DNA from: Lantana camara
Lineage: Eukaryota; Streptophyta; Magnoliopsida; Lamiales; Verbenaceae
Length of the DNA stretch: 64,000 nt
Assembly: GCA_037501455.1 (NCBI GenBank)
Contig: CM074855.1
Coordinates: 34,381,001 to 34,445,000 of the forward strand
Reading direction: 5' to 3'
The position numbers were made by a program, and so were the translations under genes. Of this stretch, positions 23,927-34,853 are shown one piece after another. The notes under the pieces are model-generated. The model was not told where the DNA came from. It made no database searches and saw nothing but the letters and a program-made list of their open reading frames with translations. Each line of letters opens with the position of its first letter. Position 1 is the first letter of the stretch.

Positions 23927-24979
23927 ATGCCTCGAGGTAGACCTCGCCGTGAGCATACTCCTGGACATAGGAGACGTCATCATGATTATTCTCCTCGGGC
24001 TACTCCACTCCCTCCTGCTCAGCCACAAGATTTCATGAATGTTGTGGTTGGGCTAATTGATCAGAGGCTTCGAGATTATGTGCCTCCGGCGCCCCCAGCA
24101 CCACCAGCCCCAGTGGAAAATCCTATTTCTACTATACTTCGAGAATTTCAGAATCAGCAGCCTCCCAAGTTTTATAAGGGAAATGATATTCAGGCAGAGA
24201 TGTGGTTAAAGGAAGTGGATAGAATTTGGCAGCTTATTCCATGTGACCCTCAGGAGAAAGCTCGTTGCACTCTTACTCTAATTCAGGGCGAGGCTTACTC
24301 CTGGTGGGAAAGTACTCAGATTGTATTGGAGTCTGCCGGGGAAACTATCACTTGGGAAGTGTTCGTTCGGGAGTTCAGAAATAAATTCATTCCACCGGCT
24401 TCGCGTACTCGCAGGTTAAGGGAATTTACCGAGTTAAAACAAGAAGGAAGATCCGTCGGCGAGTACATTGCAGAATTTGAGAGATTGTCTCGTTACGCTC
24501 CCAATATAGCGAACGATGACTTCCACAAAGCAACACAATTCGTGCAGGGACTTAGGCCAGATATCCAGGATGCTTTAAAAGCTGCTAATACAAGTACCTG
24601 GGCTAAGGCCACCACTAAAGCATTGAAAGTTGAAGATTCAGACAATGCGAGAAGGTCGAGAGCGTTTGAACCGGATTCAGTTTCAGAATCTGGACCGGAT
24701 CCTGTTATTATGAAAAGGTCCAATACTGCTTCTATCTTGTCTTCCCAAGAAAATTCAAAAAGGAAAAAGTCTCAAGTGGATCATCTAAATTCAAAGAAGA
24801 GCTCTGTTACGGCGTTACCATCACAGTCAGGGAAGCCCCTCTGCGCTTGCTGTGGACGTGATAACCATACGGCTGAGACTTGTAGAAAACGTCTAAACTT
24901 GTGCATGCGATGCGGGAGCAATGAACACTTAGCAAACATGTGTCCCAAGCAATGGAGAGTGCCAGTCGGGGGGTGTTAA
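23927..24979 (+). CDS. Gag of the TR-GAG element
   Basis: This is a 350-residue intact frame. The N-terminus is basic and Pro-rich (residues 1-65), followed by a Retrotrans_gag (PF03732-like) domain at about residues 75-240. Key words are PPKFYKGNDIQAEMWLKEVD, GEAYSWWES, FRNKFIP and YIAEFERLSRYAP. A basic Ser/Lys-rich linker follows. Two CCHC zinc knuckles lie near the end: CACCGRDNHTAETC and CMRCGSNEHLANMC, both with the full C-X2-C-X4-H-X4-C pattern. Gag packages RNA into particles. The frame stops about 30 residues after the first knuckle with no protease. The style matches the Del/Tekay-type chromovirus gag. An intact frame together with similar LTRs suggests recent selection or very recent insertion. 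Confidence 0.93.
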   Translation: MPRGRPRREHTPGHRRRHHDYSPRATPLPPAQPQDFMNVVVGLIDQRLRDYVPPAPPAPPAPVENPISTILREFQNQQPPKFYKGNDIQAEMWLKEVDRIWQLIPCDPQEKARCTLTLIQGEAYSWWESTQIVLESAGETITWEVFVREFRNKFIPPASRTRRLREFTELKQEGRSVGEYIAEFERLSRYAPNIANDDFHKATQFVQGLRPDIQDALKAANTSTWAKATTKALKVEDSDNARRSRAFEPDSVSESGPDPVIMKRSNTASILSSQENSKRKKSQVDHLNSKKSSVTALPSQSGKPLCACCGRDNHTAETCRKRLNLCMRCGSNEHLANMCPKQWRVPVGGC

Positions 24980-25219
24980 TCTGAATGTGGTAGCCGAAGG
25001 TACCAATTATATACATGACACAATCAACGGTGAACGGTACACCTAATCATGCATATCATGTGCATCATGAAATTTATTGTTGTTAAACTTAAAATTACCA
25101 TCAGTGTGATTGGTTATTATGTGACCAATATGATTCTGCTTGTTTATGTGACATTTGTGCGCCTATATCTACCATCAATTCCATGTGCATAAGGAACAGA
25201 GATCTTATTAGTTTCGTTT
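24980..25219 (+). other. Internal spacer of TR-GAG after gag
   Basis: Short AT-rich non-coding sequence between the gag stop and the hairpin array. No pol remnant is recognisable in any frame. Confidence 0.6.
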
Positions 25220-25349
25220 GGGGGACGGGGTTCCCTCCTTGCTTGTCAGGAGACGGGGTGCTCTTGGCATTCTCGAGAGACGGGGTTCTCTCCTTTCTTG
25301 TGGAAAGACGGGGTTCTTTCATCTCCTGTTTCAAGAGACGGGGTCTCTT
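25220..25349 (+). repeat. Array of five short hairpins with constant CGGGG(T) loop
   Basis: Five units at 27-30 bp spacing, each a 6-bp stem around loop CGGGGT (CGGGG in the last). Stems: GGGGGA/TCCCTC (25220-25237, one G-U), CAGGAG/CTCTTG (25247-25266, one G-U, A-G mismatch next to the loop), GAGAGA/TCTCTC (25275-25292), GAAAGA/TCTTTC (25303-25320), and AAGAGA/TCTCTT (25333-25349). Stem sequences change but pairing is kept. Confidence 0.8.
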
Positions 25350-25403
25350 ATGGCTTGTGCATCATTATAAACTCGACAATGGACCTGGGGACCAGGTCCT
25401 TTT

Positions 25404-25417
25404 AAGGGGGGGAGAAC
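25404..25417 (+). other. Polypurine tract of TR-GAG
   Basis: AAGGGGGGGAGAAC lies directly before the 3' LTR start TGTAACGCC. It primes plus-strand synthesis in LTR elements. Confidence 0.9.
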
Positions 25418-27540
25418 TGTAACGCCCCGAATTTTATTAATTACATTCTTACGTTTATTATAATTTTATAAATTGCATTTTATCAAATATTCATTTCTAA
25501 AACTTTGGGGACTTAACTATATAAACTTTCAAGGACCTAATTGAGCATATTTTAAATCCTTACCTTCTTAATTGCATAACCTCATAAGTTAAAGGATTCA
25601 TGGGCAAATTAGCAATCTTCACATAAATCAAGGATGATGAATCACGATATATCATCTCCATGCTTCCAAGGTTGCTTCATTGTTGATCTTGGCATTCCAT
25701 TTGCTTTCCCTCATCACCGAGACATCATTCCCTAAAAGGGAGGAGTGATTTCAACATTTACATCCAAGAATTCAAGGGAATTTCAAGCTTGAAGCATCAT
25801 CATCTTCATCTTCATCCTCATCTTCCATTCTTTTCTTATTTCAAGGTTGGCTTAGATGAATTGATGATTCTTGTGTGAAAATGATTTAGCTAGGGTTATG
25901 AACTTATGAATTTATGGATCATGAGTGTTCAAAGCATGATTATATGATCATCTCAAGAATTATGGCATGGTTTGGGGTATGAAATTCTTGGATATTTAGT
26001 TGAATGATCAAGCATGAGCATGGTTAGGAAGTCTTGAGTTCTTGTTAATATTCCATGATTTATATGTTTAAGTGTTATATATTCATTCTTTGAACATATA
26101 TGAATCATATTCCCAGAAACTATAGCTTTGTTGATTGAAAAATGGAAACTTCTTGCTTGCTTGGTTGCTTCCCGTAGCCATCCCCTGTTTTGCCCTGCTT
26201 CTGTAAATTGCAGAAACTGGGAACGACCGTTCCCAGCCTCAAGGCATTGTGGGAACGGGCGTTCCCACCTTTTCAAATGAATTAGACGGCCGAGCATGGG
26301 AACGGCCGAGCATGGGAACGGCCGTTCCCATTTCGGCCTTGGTGCCGGAAGGGCCGTTCCCAGCTTCCGCGTGCTTTTAAATGGAAAAACGTTGGCGCGT
26401 TTTGGGGATTACGGGAACGACCGTTCCCATTTTTCAAAGGGGTCTGGAACGGCCGTTCCCACCTGGATTGCAGAATAAAATATTCTGCATAAAATTACAT
26501 TTTTAGCCCCTCGATCCAACGACTTCTTTGACCCCAAATTGCTATTATATGCTCTAATATGAACCAAAACAACATGTTATCAAGCTACATTGCATTTTCC
26601 TTGTCATCTCGATACGTTTCCGCCGTTCGTCATATTTAGGCCATTTAAAGTCATATCTCACATGTCTAAGTTCATTTACACAGATCGGTTTCCCCGTAGC
26701 GAGGAGCAGGGCCATAGGCAGTGACCTACTTGCATTGTATCAGTAAAGGTGAGGTTTAACTGTTCATTGCAGGGAACTCGTACTCTCTCTCCCGCATGAA
26801 TTTCAAGTCAAGTTGTACGTATATCCTGTTACAGACTATGTACCATGGTACAGTGATTGAATCATGATCATGTTACCGGAATATCGTGAACGGTGAAGGC
26901 TCGCAACCTTCCCGTTATCGGAGTGATGGAGTTATTGGAGTGATGTAGTCATGGAGTGATGGAGTTATTGGAGTGATGTAGTCATGGAGTGATGGAGTTG
27001 TTGGAGTGATGGGGTTCATGATATTGATACGGTTGTCGTGTAACTGAATTGCATGTTTACATATTAGCTTCTAAATTGTTGATATTGATAATCATAACTT
27101 GCAGGTTATTGCACTAATGTAATTAAGCCTCACTCAGTCTATCGTAGACTGACGCCCCACCTTTCAGGTACTTGAGAGCGGTCGTGGGCTAGGCGGGAGT
27201 CGAGTCAGGTCGCACATTCCACAGAGTCTAGCATTCATTTTATGTACAGAACTTTTGGGTATTATGTTATGACCGTTACTATCACATGTTGGAGATTTTG
27301 GAATGCACAATATGCAAGAGATGATAATGTATTGATAGATATATATATTATTTACTGATGAATTATTCGGTGCTTCCGCTTCCTTTTATTGCATGTATAG
27401 TTTAGTTTCCGCCTAGCTTGTTGGTGTTGCATTGTCACCCGTACGCTATAGTTTTGATTTATGTATGGACTTTCCATTTCATACGTGGATCGAGGCTATA
27501 GTGCGGGGGTGTGGCACCTCCACGTGTAAGGGGTGCTACA
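25418..27540 (+). mobile_element. 3' LTR of TR-GAG element (family A)
   Basis: The LTR is 2123 bp, colinear with the 5' LTR. The extra 16 bp is a tandem duplication GAGCATGGGAACGGCC at about 26293-26320 that adds a half palindrome. Substitutions seen by eye include CGAATTAG/CAAATTAG, TAAGGTT/TAGGGTT, GAACAAAA/GAATAAAA, AACTTGT/AACTCGT, ATGTTAC/ATGGTAC, TTGCCGT/TTGTCGT and AGACATAT/AGATATAT. Confidence 0.95.
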
Positions 27541-28780
27541 GGCCGCTTCTTTCTCGGGAGTCAACTTTTGGCTTGAGCCCCACTTTTTAAGTGCCTCAGG
27601 AGTTTTATGTTGAAAGACCGTAGAGAAAGTTTCCTCAACAACCTTTTTCAAGGTCTCGGCTTCCTGCGGAGTCGAAGGAGCTTGCCCCTTCTTCTTTGCT
27701 GCCTTCTTTAGCTCCTCCATTCTTTCCTTTGGGTTTTGAAATGGGCATCCATTAGTAATTGATCTGCAGGAAATGCTCAAGGAGTTACGGTCGATCTAAT
27801 ACTTGGAAAAAAAAATAAAAAGCTAAAAAACTGTAAGGAACATAAATATGATGGCTTCGAGATTGGTTTCCGCTCGAGTACCAGGGTCGAAATTTCCTTG
27901 TATGCCGGGGACCAACTTCAAGTTAACCAACACTTGAGGTTCGATCATGTTCTTTGATTCCATCACCCCAAACTTCTTCAAGTCCCTGATCAGAGTATTA
28001 GGCCACCTTGTCGGACCCCTCGGAAGCCTTGGTTGAGGCTTCCAACTACATTCTCAATGCAGTAGACCCTGTCATCCCTTCTCACTCTTAATAAAAACAA
28101 ATCTCTCTTTCCAACATTTGTTATTTAAGGAAGTAGGTGATTGAACTACCTAAAAATTAGACTTTGATTGGAGCTGGATATATCCTGGTCCTGAAGCTAA
28201 TGTCTCTGAGGTCGACATCGCTTGAAACACCTCGATCAGACAGTATAAGTTCGACCCATAACCCAAGAACTTTAACAAGGCCCTCAACCCGTTGACCATG
28301 GCATATGAGTTGGGAAATAGTTGAATCAGACTAATCCTTAGAGAGTTCAAGAAGTCTAGGACATCTACTGGGATAGGAACTGGGAAACCATAATCAACCG
28401 CGTGATAATTAACGGTGATACAATCTTTTGGGGGACTTATCATACGATCCCCTGACTTCGGTCGAATGATTCTATACCCTCCAAATTCGGAAGTCCCTTT
28501 GAATAACATTTCTTAAATCTCCCTTACCTTCTCCCAGGAAATTCTGTGAGTAATCGCTTGGGGATCTTTATTCAGGATTTTTTAAGGATCGATTTTTTCA
28601 TCTTCCTCCTCCTCTTCTTCATCCATTCGAATGAATGTCGATGGAACCTCTTTCGAAGCTTCACGAGGCACGAAAATTCTTCTAACTCCTCTTCAGGGAC
28701 TAGCTCGGACAACTCCATAACATCGATATGTTCATCTACCATCTCTTGATCGGTAGATAAGGAAGATGTACTACTCAAAA
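27541..28780 (-). pseudogene. 5' half of the antisense aORF of Tat1
   Basis: On the minus strand, 28572-28778 is an acidic N-terminal segment (DEHIDVMELSELVPEEELEE). The frame at 28150-28509 has the conserved globular domain (VDYGFPVPIPVDVLDFLNSL, then FPNSYAMVNGLRALL and FLGYG). These match in spacing the Tat2 aORF words LRFPISISLAHLLNDLGL, VPNGLALLTC and SMGYEP. A Lys/Glu-rich segment follows at 27541-27780, which is split by the TR-GAG at its TSD. The domain resembles the 'putative gypsy type transposon' family (PF04195, Transposase_28), whose role is unknown. Exon borders and stops were not resolved. It is a relic. Confidence 0.6.
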
Positions 28781-29361
28781 AGCTTTTTGACCTGAATTTG
28801 AGTCAGTCTCTTTTGAGTTAGAGCCTGAACTCGACCCCCCCAGTACTCAAGGATTTTGGAGATTCATAATCTACTATCCGGCCTTCTATCTCAGAACTCC
28901 CATGATTTCTTAGTATCTCTGCAAGGAGGATATCCTCTTCTCTTATAAACTCGGTCGAGATAGAAGCTTTTGATAAATCGGGAAACTGAGTGCCATGGGT
29001 CGTTCAAGGGATCTCCTTCCTCAAAGCCATAATAAAAATATAAAATCTACTGAAATGCTAAAGAGCTAAGTCAAAGGATACCTAAGATGGATGAGGCCGA
29101 CGAGAAGAGGACTCCAACGAATTCTGTTCTTTGCTAGTTGCTTGCTCGATCGAATGTCTCTGATGCTAAAACTCTCTCTTTAAAAAGCAAAGTGGATAAA
29201 ATGAATTTACTGACCCACTATTTATAAAACATGAAAAGGCGAGAATTGAGAAGATGAAATGATACAATGATTACAGTGGGGCCCTCCCCAAAAGTCGAAA
29301 CGATACCACCACATCAGCCCTAGTTGGCGACATCTCGTTGGGGGGAGGGGGGCTAATGACA
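28781..29361. other. Spacer of Tat1: aORF upstream region and 3' polypurine tract
   Basis: No gene. On the minus strand a TATA-like TTTTATAAATA lies at about 29219-29229, about 440 bp upstream of the first acidic aORF segment, and could be the aORF promoter. On plus, the tract TTGGGGGGAGGGGGGC at 29338-29353 is a good polypurine tract for the adjoining LTR. Confidence 0.5.
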
Positions 29362-29888
29362 TGATAGGGCTGCTTCCTTCCCACCGCGTCCTTCCAACCT
29401 CCCACCTATCAAGGAAGAATCTCACCATCGACTTAAAGCTCGAGAAAAGGCACTCGACGATGCTCTTCGACCTCGAAGTGCCACGTGGCCACTCAGGATT
29501 CTTAAGGGAAGTGGCCGACCAAGCATTAAATGCACCTCATAGTGGGGCAACTGTCAGCTTGAGCCTCCTCCACGACAACCAACACTATCATTATGGCCAA
29601 GAGTATAAATACCTCACATTTACTTCGTCAAGTAATTAACTCCAACCACCGCATTCACTACGCTCACATTCGGCCTCTTGCTCTTCGTTTTATAATCGAC
29701 CACTGACTTGAGCGTCGGAGGGCCAACCCGAATAAAACCCCCTCTAGTCCCGTGTTGGCTCTGAACTCACATTCTCTCTTCCTTTCCAAGCATCCAACAA
29801 AGTGAACAGTTTTCCCATCTACATATTCTAAGTGATCCGGTCTGCTTAACGCTCGAGCTTCCTCGATCCAATACTTGGCTCCATCAAT
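29362..29888 (+). mobile_element. 3' LTR of Tat1
   Basis: It starts TGATAGGGC after a polypurine tract and ends CTTGGCTCCATCA. TATA box TATAAAT at 29604-29610. The shared Tat motif TGACTTGAGCGTCGGAG lies at 29704-29720. The start could instead be TGACATGATAGG at 29357. No 5' LTR partner is present to confirm the ends. Confidence 0.6.
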
Positions 29889-32868
29889 ATATATCGTACA
29901 TCAGTACATCACAGAATAGTGTCTGCATGTTGCTTGAATTTAAGCACTTGAGCAGTTCAGGTCAATACATACCAATAGCCCAAAACCATTTTTAACATAT
30001 GTGTTCGACAATTTTAATATATATGACCTCTTTCGCATTGACTATTATTAGGTGGTGATGGTTGGACAAAAATATTTTTCAACGATAAAATGGGTTGAGA
30101 AAAAGATTTGCTCGATTCAAGTTTAGAGCAAAGGGAACTTAGATTAATTTGCATGCAATCATATATATTAGTTGGTCTCTTTATTGAATCGTATACAACT
30201 CACAAGATGAACAATCGGTCAGCCATTTAAAATTAGTCATGCTTAAAGTTTAAATTCCAATATTTAACCTTTAGTTCAAGATAATTTTTTTTTTAGTTCA
30301 AAATAAATGAGTTTATTTTTTTCGATACACTTTGATCCGTATAATCAGCATTCAGCCCAACTCATCTACACTTTTTGCCTTTTTGGTGCTTGGTCCTACT
30401 TAATACATTTATCATTAATGCATGATCTCTTCTTTTCTTTTATTGCTAACTTGAAAAAGTTATTATTTTGTCTTATTTGATACATTAACTCTGGTCGGTT
30501 AAACAAGTTGAATATATTAGGATATATTAATTAGTTAGTATATTCTAAAATAATATTTAGTCTATAAGCCCGAAACTATTGATGGAGTCAATCATGCCAT
30601 TTAACAAGTTACAAATATTATGGTGATATTACCTGTTATTTTAATAAGTCAAGTAAACACTAGGCTTTATAATTTATCAAAAATTCTATCAACAACTACT
30701 ATATACGATTAGATTGAAATCTATCTAAGTAAACTAATTGTAAGATTATGAGAGGACGTGAACGTTATGGTCAAGTTCTGAGAAATAATTTGAATTTGTA
30801 GTTTTATTCTTCTTTTTTCATTGGAAGAATTCTAATTGGACTAATTAATTCATTTAGATAAATGTTTAAAACCTCAAAGTCTAGCATCCCCATGTTCATC
30901 AAATATTTCATGAATGCCAAAAAGATTTCGAAAAATTAAACTTCAATCCTCCTCCTCCTCCTCCTCCTCCTCCTCTCCTCCTCCTCCTCATCATCATCAT
31001 CATCATGAGCATGCATAGCAAAAATAATGCTTTTTTTTTTCCTGTAACTTTTTGTCATATTGCACTCAAGGGTTAACACACAACTAAAAAAGTGGTAACA
31101 TCAAATAACGTGGTTTAAAAATTAGAGATTGAAATGATTTTAAACCTAAACTTTGGATCGGAGACCATTAATGTTATTCTGTAATTTACAAATTTTACCA
31201 CAAATATTCGTAATGTATTATTCAAATTTAGTCACATTATTTACCATGTGTTTTCAATACATGCTACATTTTACTTAAATTTAACCTCACATTACATCCA
31301 AGGTTTTGATAAGTTCATCTGTCGATCATTTTATTTCCATTCCACCTTTTATATTCCATCTCATATTTCACTATTTTTCCGACGTGTTAGCGCAAAAAAA
31401 AAAAAAAGATATTTTCCGTCACTCTTATAAACTTTAAACTCTCCCAAACACATTATTCATTATTTTTGTTTCATGAAACTTAAAGACATGTCTCTTTCAC
31501 GAAAGAGAACAAAGAGTATGTATGGTGAGTAGCAATGAGGAACTCTAAATTAATTAATTTTCAGACATTAAATTTTGTTGCAAATTTGCAGTTGAGATGG
31601 TATGTGCAATAGACAAAATTGGAGCCTGTTATGCTGGATGGTGGGCATGTTTGTAGGCCACATATGCTGGAACTCAAATAATAAAATGTAAATTATATAT
31701 ATATTATACAAAATTAAAATTTCGGAATATTGTTTGGTATTCATCACAAACATCTACGTAACTCCAACTAATATCTCCTCATTTTCTGCAGCAATGTCTA
31801 TTGCGAAAATACTACGTATATTGTGCATCACAGAATAGTGTCTACTTGTTGCATGAATTTAAGCACTTGATCTGTCCAGGTCGATACATGCCAACAGCCC
31901 AACATCATTTTTAATATATGTGTTGACAATTTTAATATATACGACCTCTTTCGCATTTACTATTGTTAGGTGGTAATGGTTGGACAAAAATATCTTTCGA
32001 TGATAAAATGGGATGAGAGATTTGCTTGATTGAAATTTAGGGCAAAGGGGAGTTAGATTAATGTGCATGCAATCATACAAGTCATAAATAGTAGTAATTA
32101 GCTGGGGTACACCTATATATAATGCACGAATATGAACATGATGATATATATACAACATTACAAGTTTTTTTTAAAAATTTTCACGTGATAGTTGTTCAAC
32201 ACAATATGTAATAGCAAAAAGATTATATTTATATCCCTTTGAGTTCCTATAAACTTACGTTAGTCCGTTTAGTTTAGACCATAATTACACACGAACCCTA
32301 AAAGAATATAGGAAGCTATAATTTGGTCACTCTTAGTAAAATAATTATGTTTATACCCCTCATAAATTTAATAATTATTTTAACACACCTTCATGAATTT
32401 AATAATTATATTTATATCCCTCATGAATTTAATAATATCCAAATAATTGACTTCTTTTGAGTGTGTAATATAATTATTTGACTAAATAGTACCAAATTGT
32501 AGTTTTTTATATTTCTTTGGGGTCTAAACGTAAATGACCAATTTATATTTATATATTTTTTTAAAAAAAATTACATCATTTTCCGATAAGAATATCGGAG
32601 AGTATGAGAAACTTGATATAAATAGGGTTTATCATAAATGGGACAGCTGATAATTATATTAACTATTAAAGGCAGAAGGAAAGTGAAGTTCTCCCAAATT
32701 AAATGTTAGTGATCCTCCAACCCTGACCAGTTCACATCTGTGTGTCTGAATCTCCAATTCCTTGAGCGGGCATTCGTGATTTCTCTAGGGACATATTTAT
32801 ATGACTTCACCCAGTATTGCTTTCACAACTGGATCATGTCTGCTCTACAACAAAGAGCTTAAAATATA
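29889..32868. repeat. AT-rich intergenic DNA with a diverged direct duplication
   Basis: A block at about 29903-30172 (CATCACAGAATAGTGTCTGC ... GCATGCAATCATA) recurs at about 31823-32085 in the same orientation with scattered substitutions and small indels. Between them lies AT-rich sequence with the microsatellite (TCC)n(TCA)n at about 30951-31005. No convincing gene is seen. The short frames are low-complexity. Confidence 0.6.
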
Positions 32869-33235
32869 GGGAAAAATACAAAATCGGGACATGAAGTGAC
32901 CCCCTACTAACAATTTTAGGACATAAAATTACTCCGGCGACAAAAGTGCCCAATAACTCCCAAAATGTGTCAATTTCAAGACAAAGGTCGCCGGAAATAG
33001 CTGACGTGGCGCCTGAGTGCTGATGTGGACATCTACACTTTACACGTGGTCATATGCCACGTGTAAAGTGTAGATGTCCACATCAGCACTCAGGCGCCAC
33101 GTCAGCTATTTCCGGCGACCTTTGTCTTGAAATTGACACATTTTGGGAGTTATTGGGCACTTTTGTCGCCGGAGTAATTTTGTGTCCTAAAATTGCTAGT
33201 AGGGGTCACCTCATGTCCCCATTTTGTAATTTTCT
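32869..33235. mobile_element. Long-inverted-repeat MITE, copy 1
   Basis: About 367 bp that is almost entirely one inverted repeat. The arms are about 178 bp around the centre GTCATATGCCAC at about 33048. Ends GGGAAAAATACAAAATCGGG and the complement of GAGAAAATTACAAAATGGGG. The arms share GTCGCCGG and GGACATCTACACTTTACACG. No coding sequence. TSD and superfamily are not clear. Confidence 0.75.
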
Positions 33236-34020
33236 CATAATTGAAATTATAGGAAAATTCTAATCACAATCTACTTCCATCAAATTAATATAATGGGATG
33301 ATAGTATCGTATAATCAATATAAAGTGTTTAGAAAAAATAATTAATTAAATAATAAGAATAATACACTTAATTATATTTAGATATTTGCTTCTGTATATC
33401 AATAGGATATATTTTGTAAAATAAATATTTTCTATATCCTTTAGAATCCTCTAAAATACATCGTTTAGATAGGATTTATATCTTTGTAATTTATATATAC
33501 TTTGTATTATGATGTGAATAAATGGAGAAAACAAATATTCTTTCATGATATCCCACCTTAGGTTTTTTCATCTCCCAATTTTCGTCTTTCAACTTGGGAT
33601 CGTCCTTCTCCTTCACAATGTTAAACTATTTCCCAATATTTATCTTTTGAAATTGGAAAATTCTTCTCCGATGACAAATAAATTTCCCAAGGTTTGCCTT
33701 TTGAAATTCGGCAAATCCTTCCTCGATGGCAAATAACAAAATTTTCAAGGTTCAACTTTGAAATTGGAAAACCCAAGGCTCGCCTTTGAAATTAGGACCG
33801 CCTTCCTTTGACGCTCTGTCAGGCATACGATCTGACTGTCATCTTTCGTAATTGTTGGACAATGTGCTAGGTATGCGGCCTAACCATCATCCGTCGACAT
33901 GAAGATCTTAGATAAATGATACTCCTCTCCAGGAATTTCATCTGGAACTTCCTATAGAAGTCTCACGGGTGGTGCTTGATGAAATTTTCACCGTGCATTC
34001 TTATCAACCACAACATGAAC
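33236..34020. other. AT-rich intergenic sequence
   Basis: No gene seen. At 33545-33800 there are repeated phrases of the type TTTGAAATT(G/C)GG(A/C)AAA and CCCAAGGTTTGCC. These look like the tail of a dispersed repeat, possibly part of the LTR relic to the right. Confidence 0.35.
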
Positions 34021-34324
34021 ATCTTCTTACAAGCTTTATGTCTTCTAACTAGCTAGGAAAAGGGGCCTTACTCTTGGTGAAGTCGGTGGATCCCCCGAGT
34101 GCCAATTTGGGAACAATCACGAGGGTTGAGTGACGCTCGTGCTTGGAGTCTAGTTCCTTCGCTCAGGCGGACCAAGGCCCACTAAGGAGCTAGGGGCGGT
34201 CATTTCCTCGAGGGGAATGCCCCAGCGTGAGGGACGGCTTAGAGCGATCCTGAGGCGCCATGTAGGGAGGCAGAGATTGGGCCACGTGGCACTTGCGTGG
34301 CTCGAGCGTGTTTTAACCTCATCA
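34021..34324 (-). mobile_element. LTR relic related to the Tat2 LTR
   Basis: Its right end, GTTTTAACCTCATCA at 34310-34324, mirrors the Tat2 LTR end TTTTGACCCCATCA. On minus it would start TGATGAGGTTAAAAC. It contains GTGACGCTCGTGC and GCTCGAGCGTG words like those of the Tat2 LTR. Only this part is recognisable. Confidence 0.45.
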
Positions 34325-34471
34325 GTTATGTCATTCAAAAATTACCCCAAATGTTTTTAATTTGGTTTGCGACTTCAGGGAATCTATTGTTAAATATATA
34401 ATTTGTAATGATCATTTTGTTTATATTTATAAACTTTATGGATAATTTGGTAATTTTGATCATATATTAAT

Positions 34472-34853
34472 AGGAAAATTACAAAATGGGGACATGAAGT
34501 GACCCCCACTAGCAATTTTAGGACACAAAATTACTCCGGCGACAAAAGTGTCCAATAACTCCCAAAATGTGCCAATTTCAGGACAAAGGTCGCCGGAGAT
34601 AGCTGACGTGGCACCTGAGTGCTGATGTGGACATATACACGTTACACGTGGCATATGACACATCAGCTTCATATGCCACGTGTAACGTGTATATGTCCAC
34701 ATCAGCACTCAGGCGCCACGCCAGCTATCTCCGGCGACCTTTGTCCTGAAATTGACACATTTGAGAATTATTGGACACTTTTATCGCCGGAGTAATTTGT
34801 GTCCTAAAATTGCTAGTGGTAATCACTTCATGTCCCAATTTTGCATTTTTCCC
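34472..34853. mobile_element. Long-inverted-repeat MITE, copy 2
   Basis: About 382 bp, same family as 32869-33235 (arms with AATTACTCCGGCGAC, AAAGGTCGCCGG, ACACGTTACACGTGGCATATG). The central loop GACACATCAGCTT is longer than in copy 1. The second arm from 34732 on was copied to 45617 together with the Tat2 flank. Confidence 0.75.

Larger units (their letters stand above)
21579..27540 (+). mobile_element. Complete non-autonomous gag-only LTR retrotransposon (TR-GAG type)
   Basis: The element is 5962 bp with two long LTRs, an initiator-tRNA-Met primer binding site, one gag gene, a hairpin array, a polypurine tract and perfect 5-bp target duplications. No protease, RT, RNase H or integrase is present; the internal region is only 1732 bp. 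Terminal-repeat retrotransposons with a gag domain are known in plants and must borrow pol in trans. It interrupts the antisense aORF of Tat1. LTR divergence of about 0.33% substitutions implies an insertion of the order of 0.1 million years if the commonly used 1.3e-8 substitutions per site per year is applied. Confidence 0.93.

Noticed and set aside
25183..25422. 79-residue frame with repeated GDGVL/RDGVL words
   Set aside because: The repetition comes from the hairpin array. Codon-level conservation is absent while stem pairing is kept, so RNA structure is the better reading.
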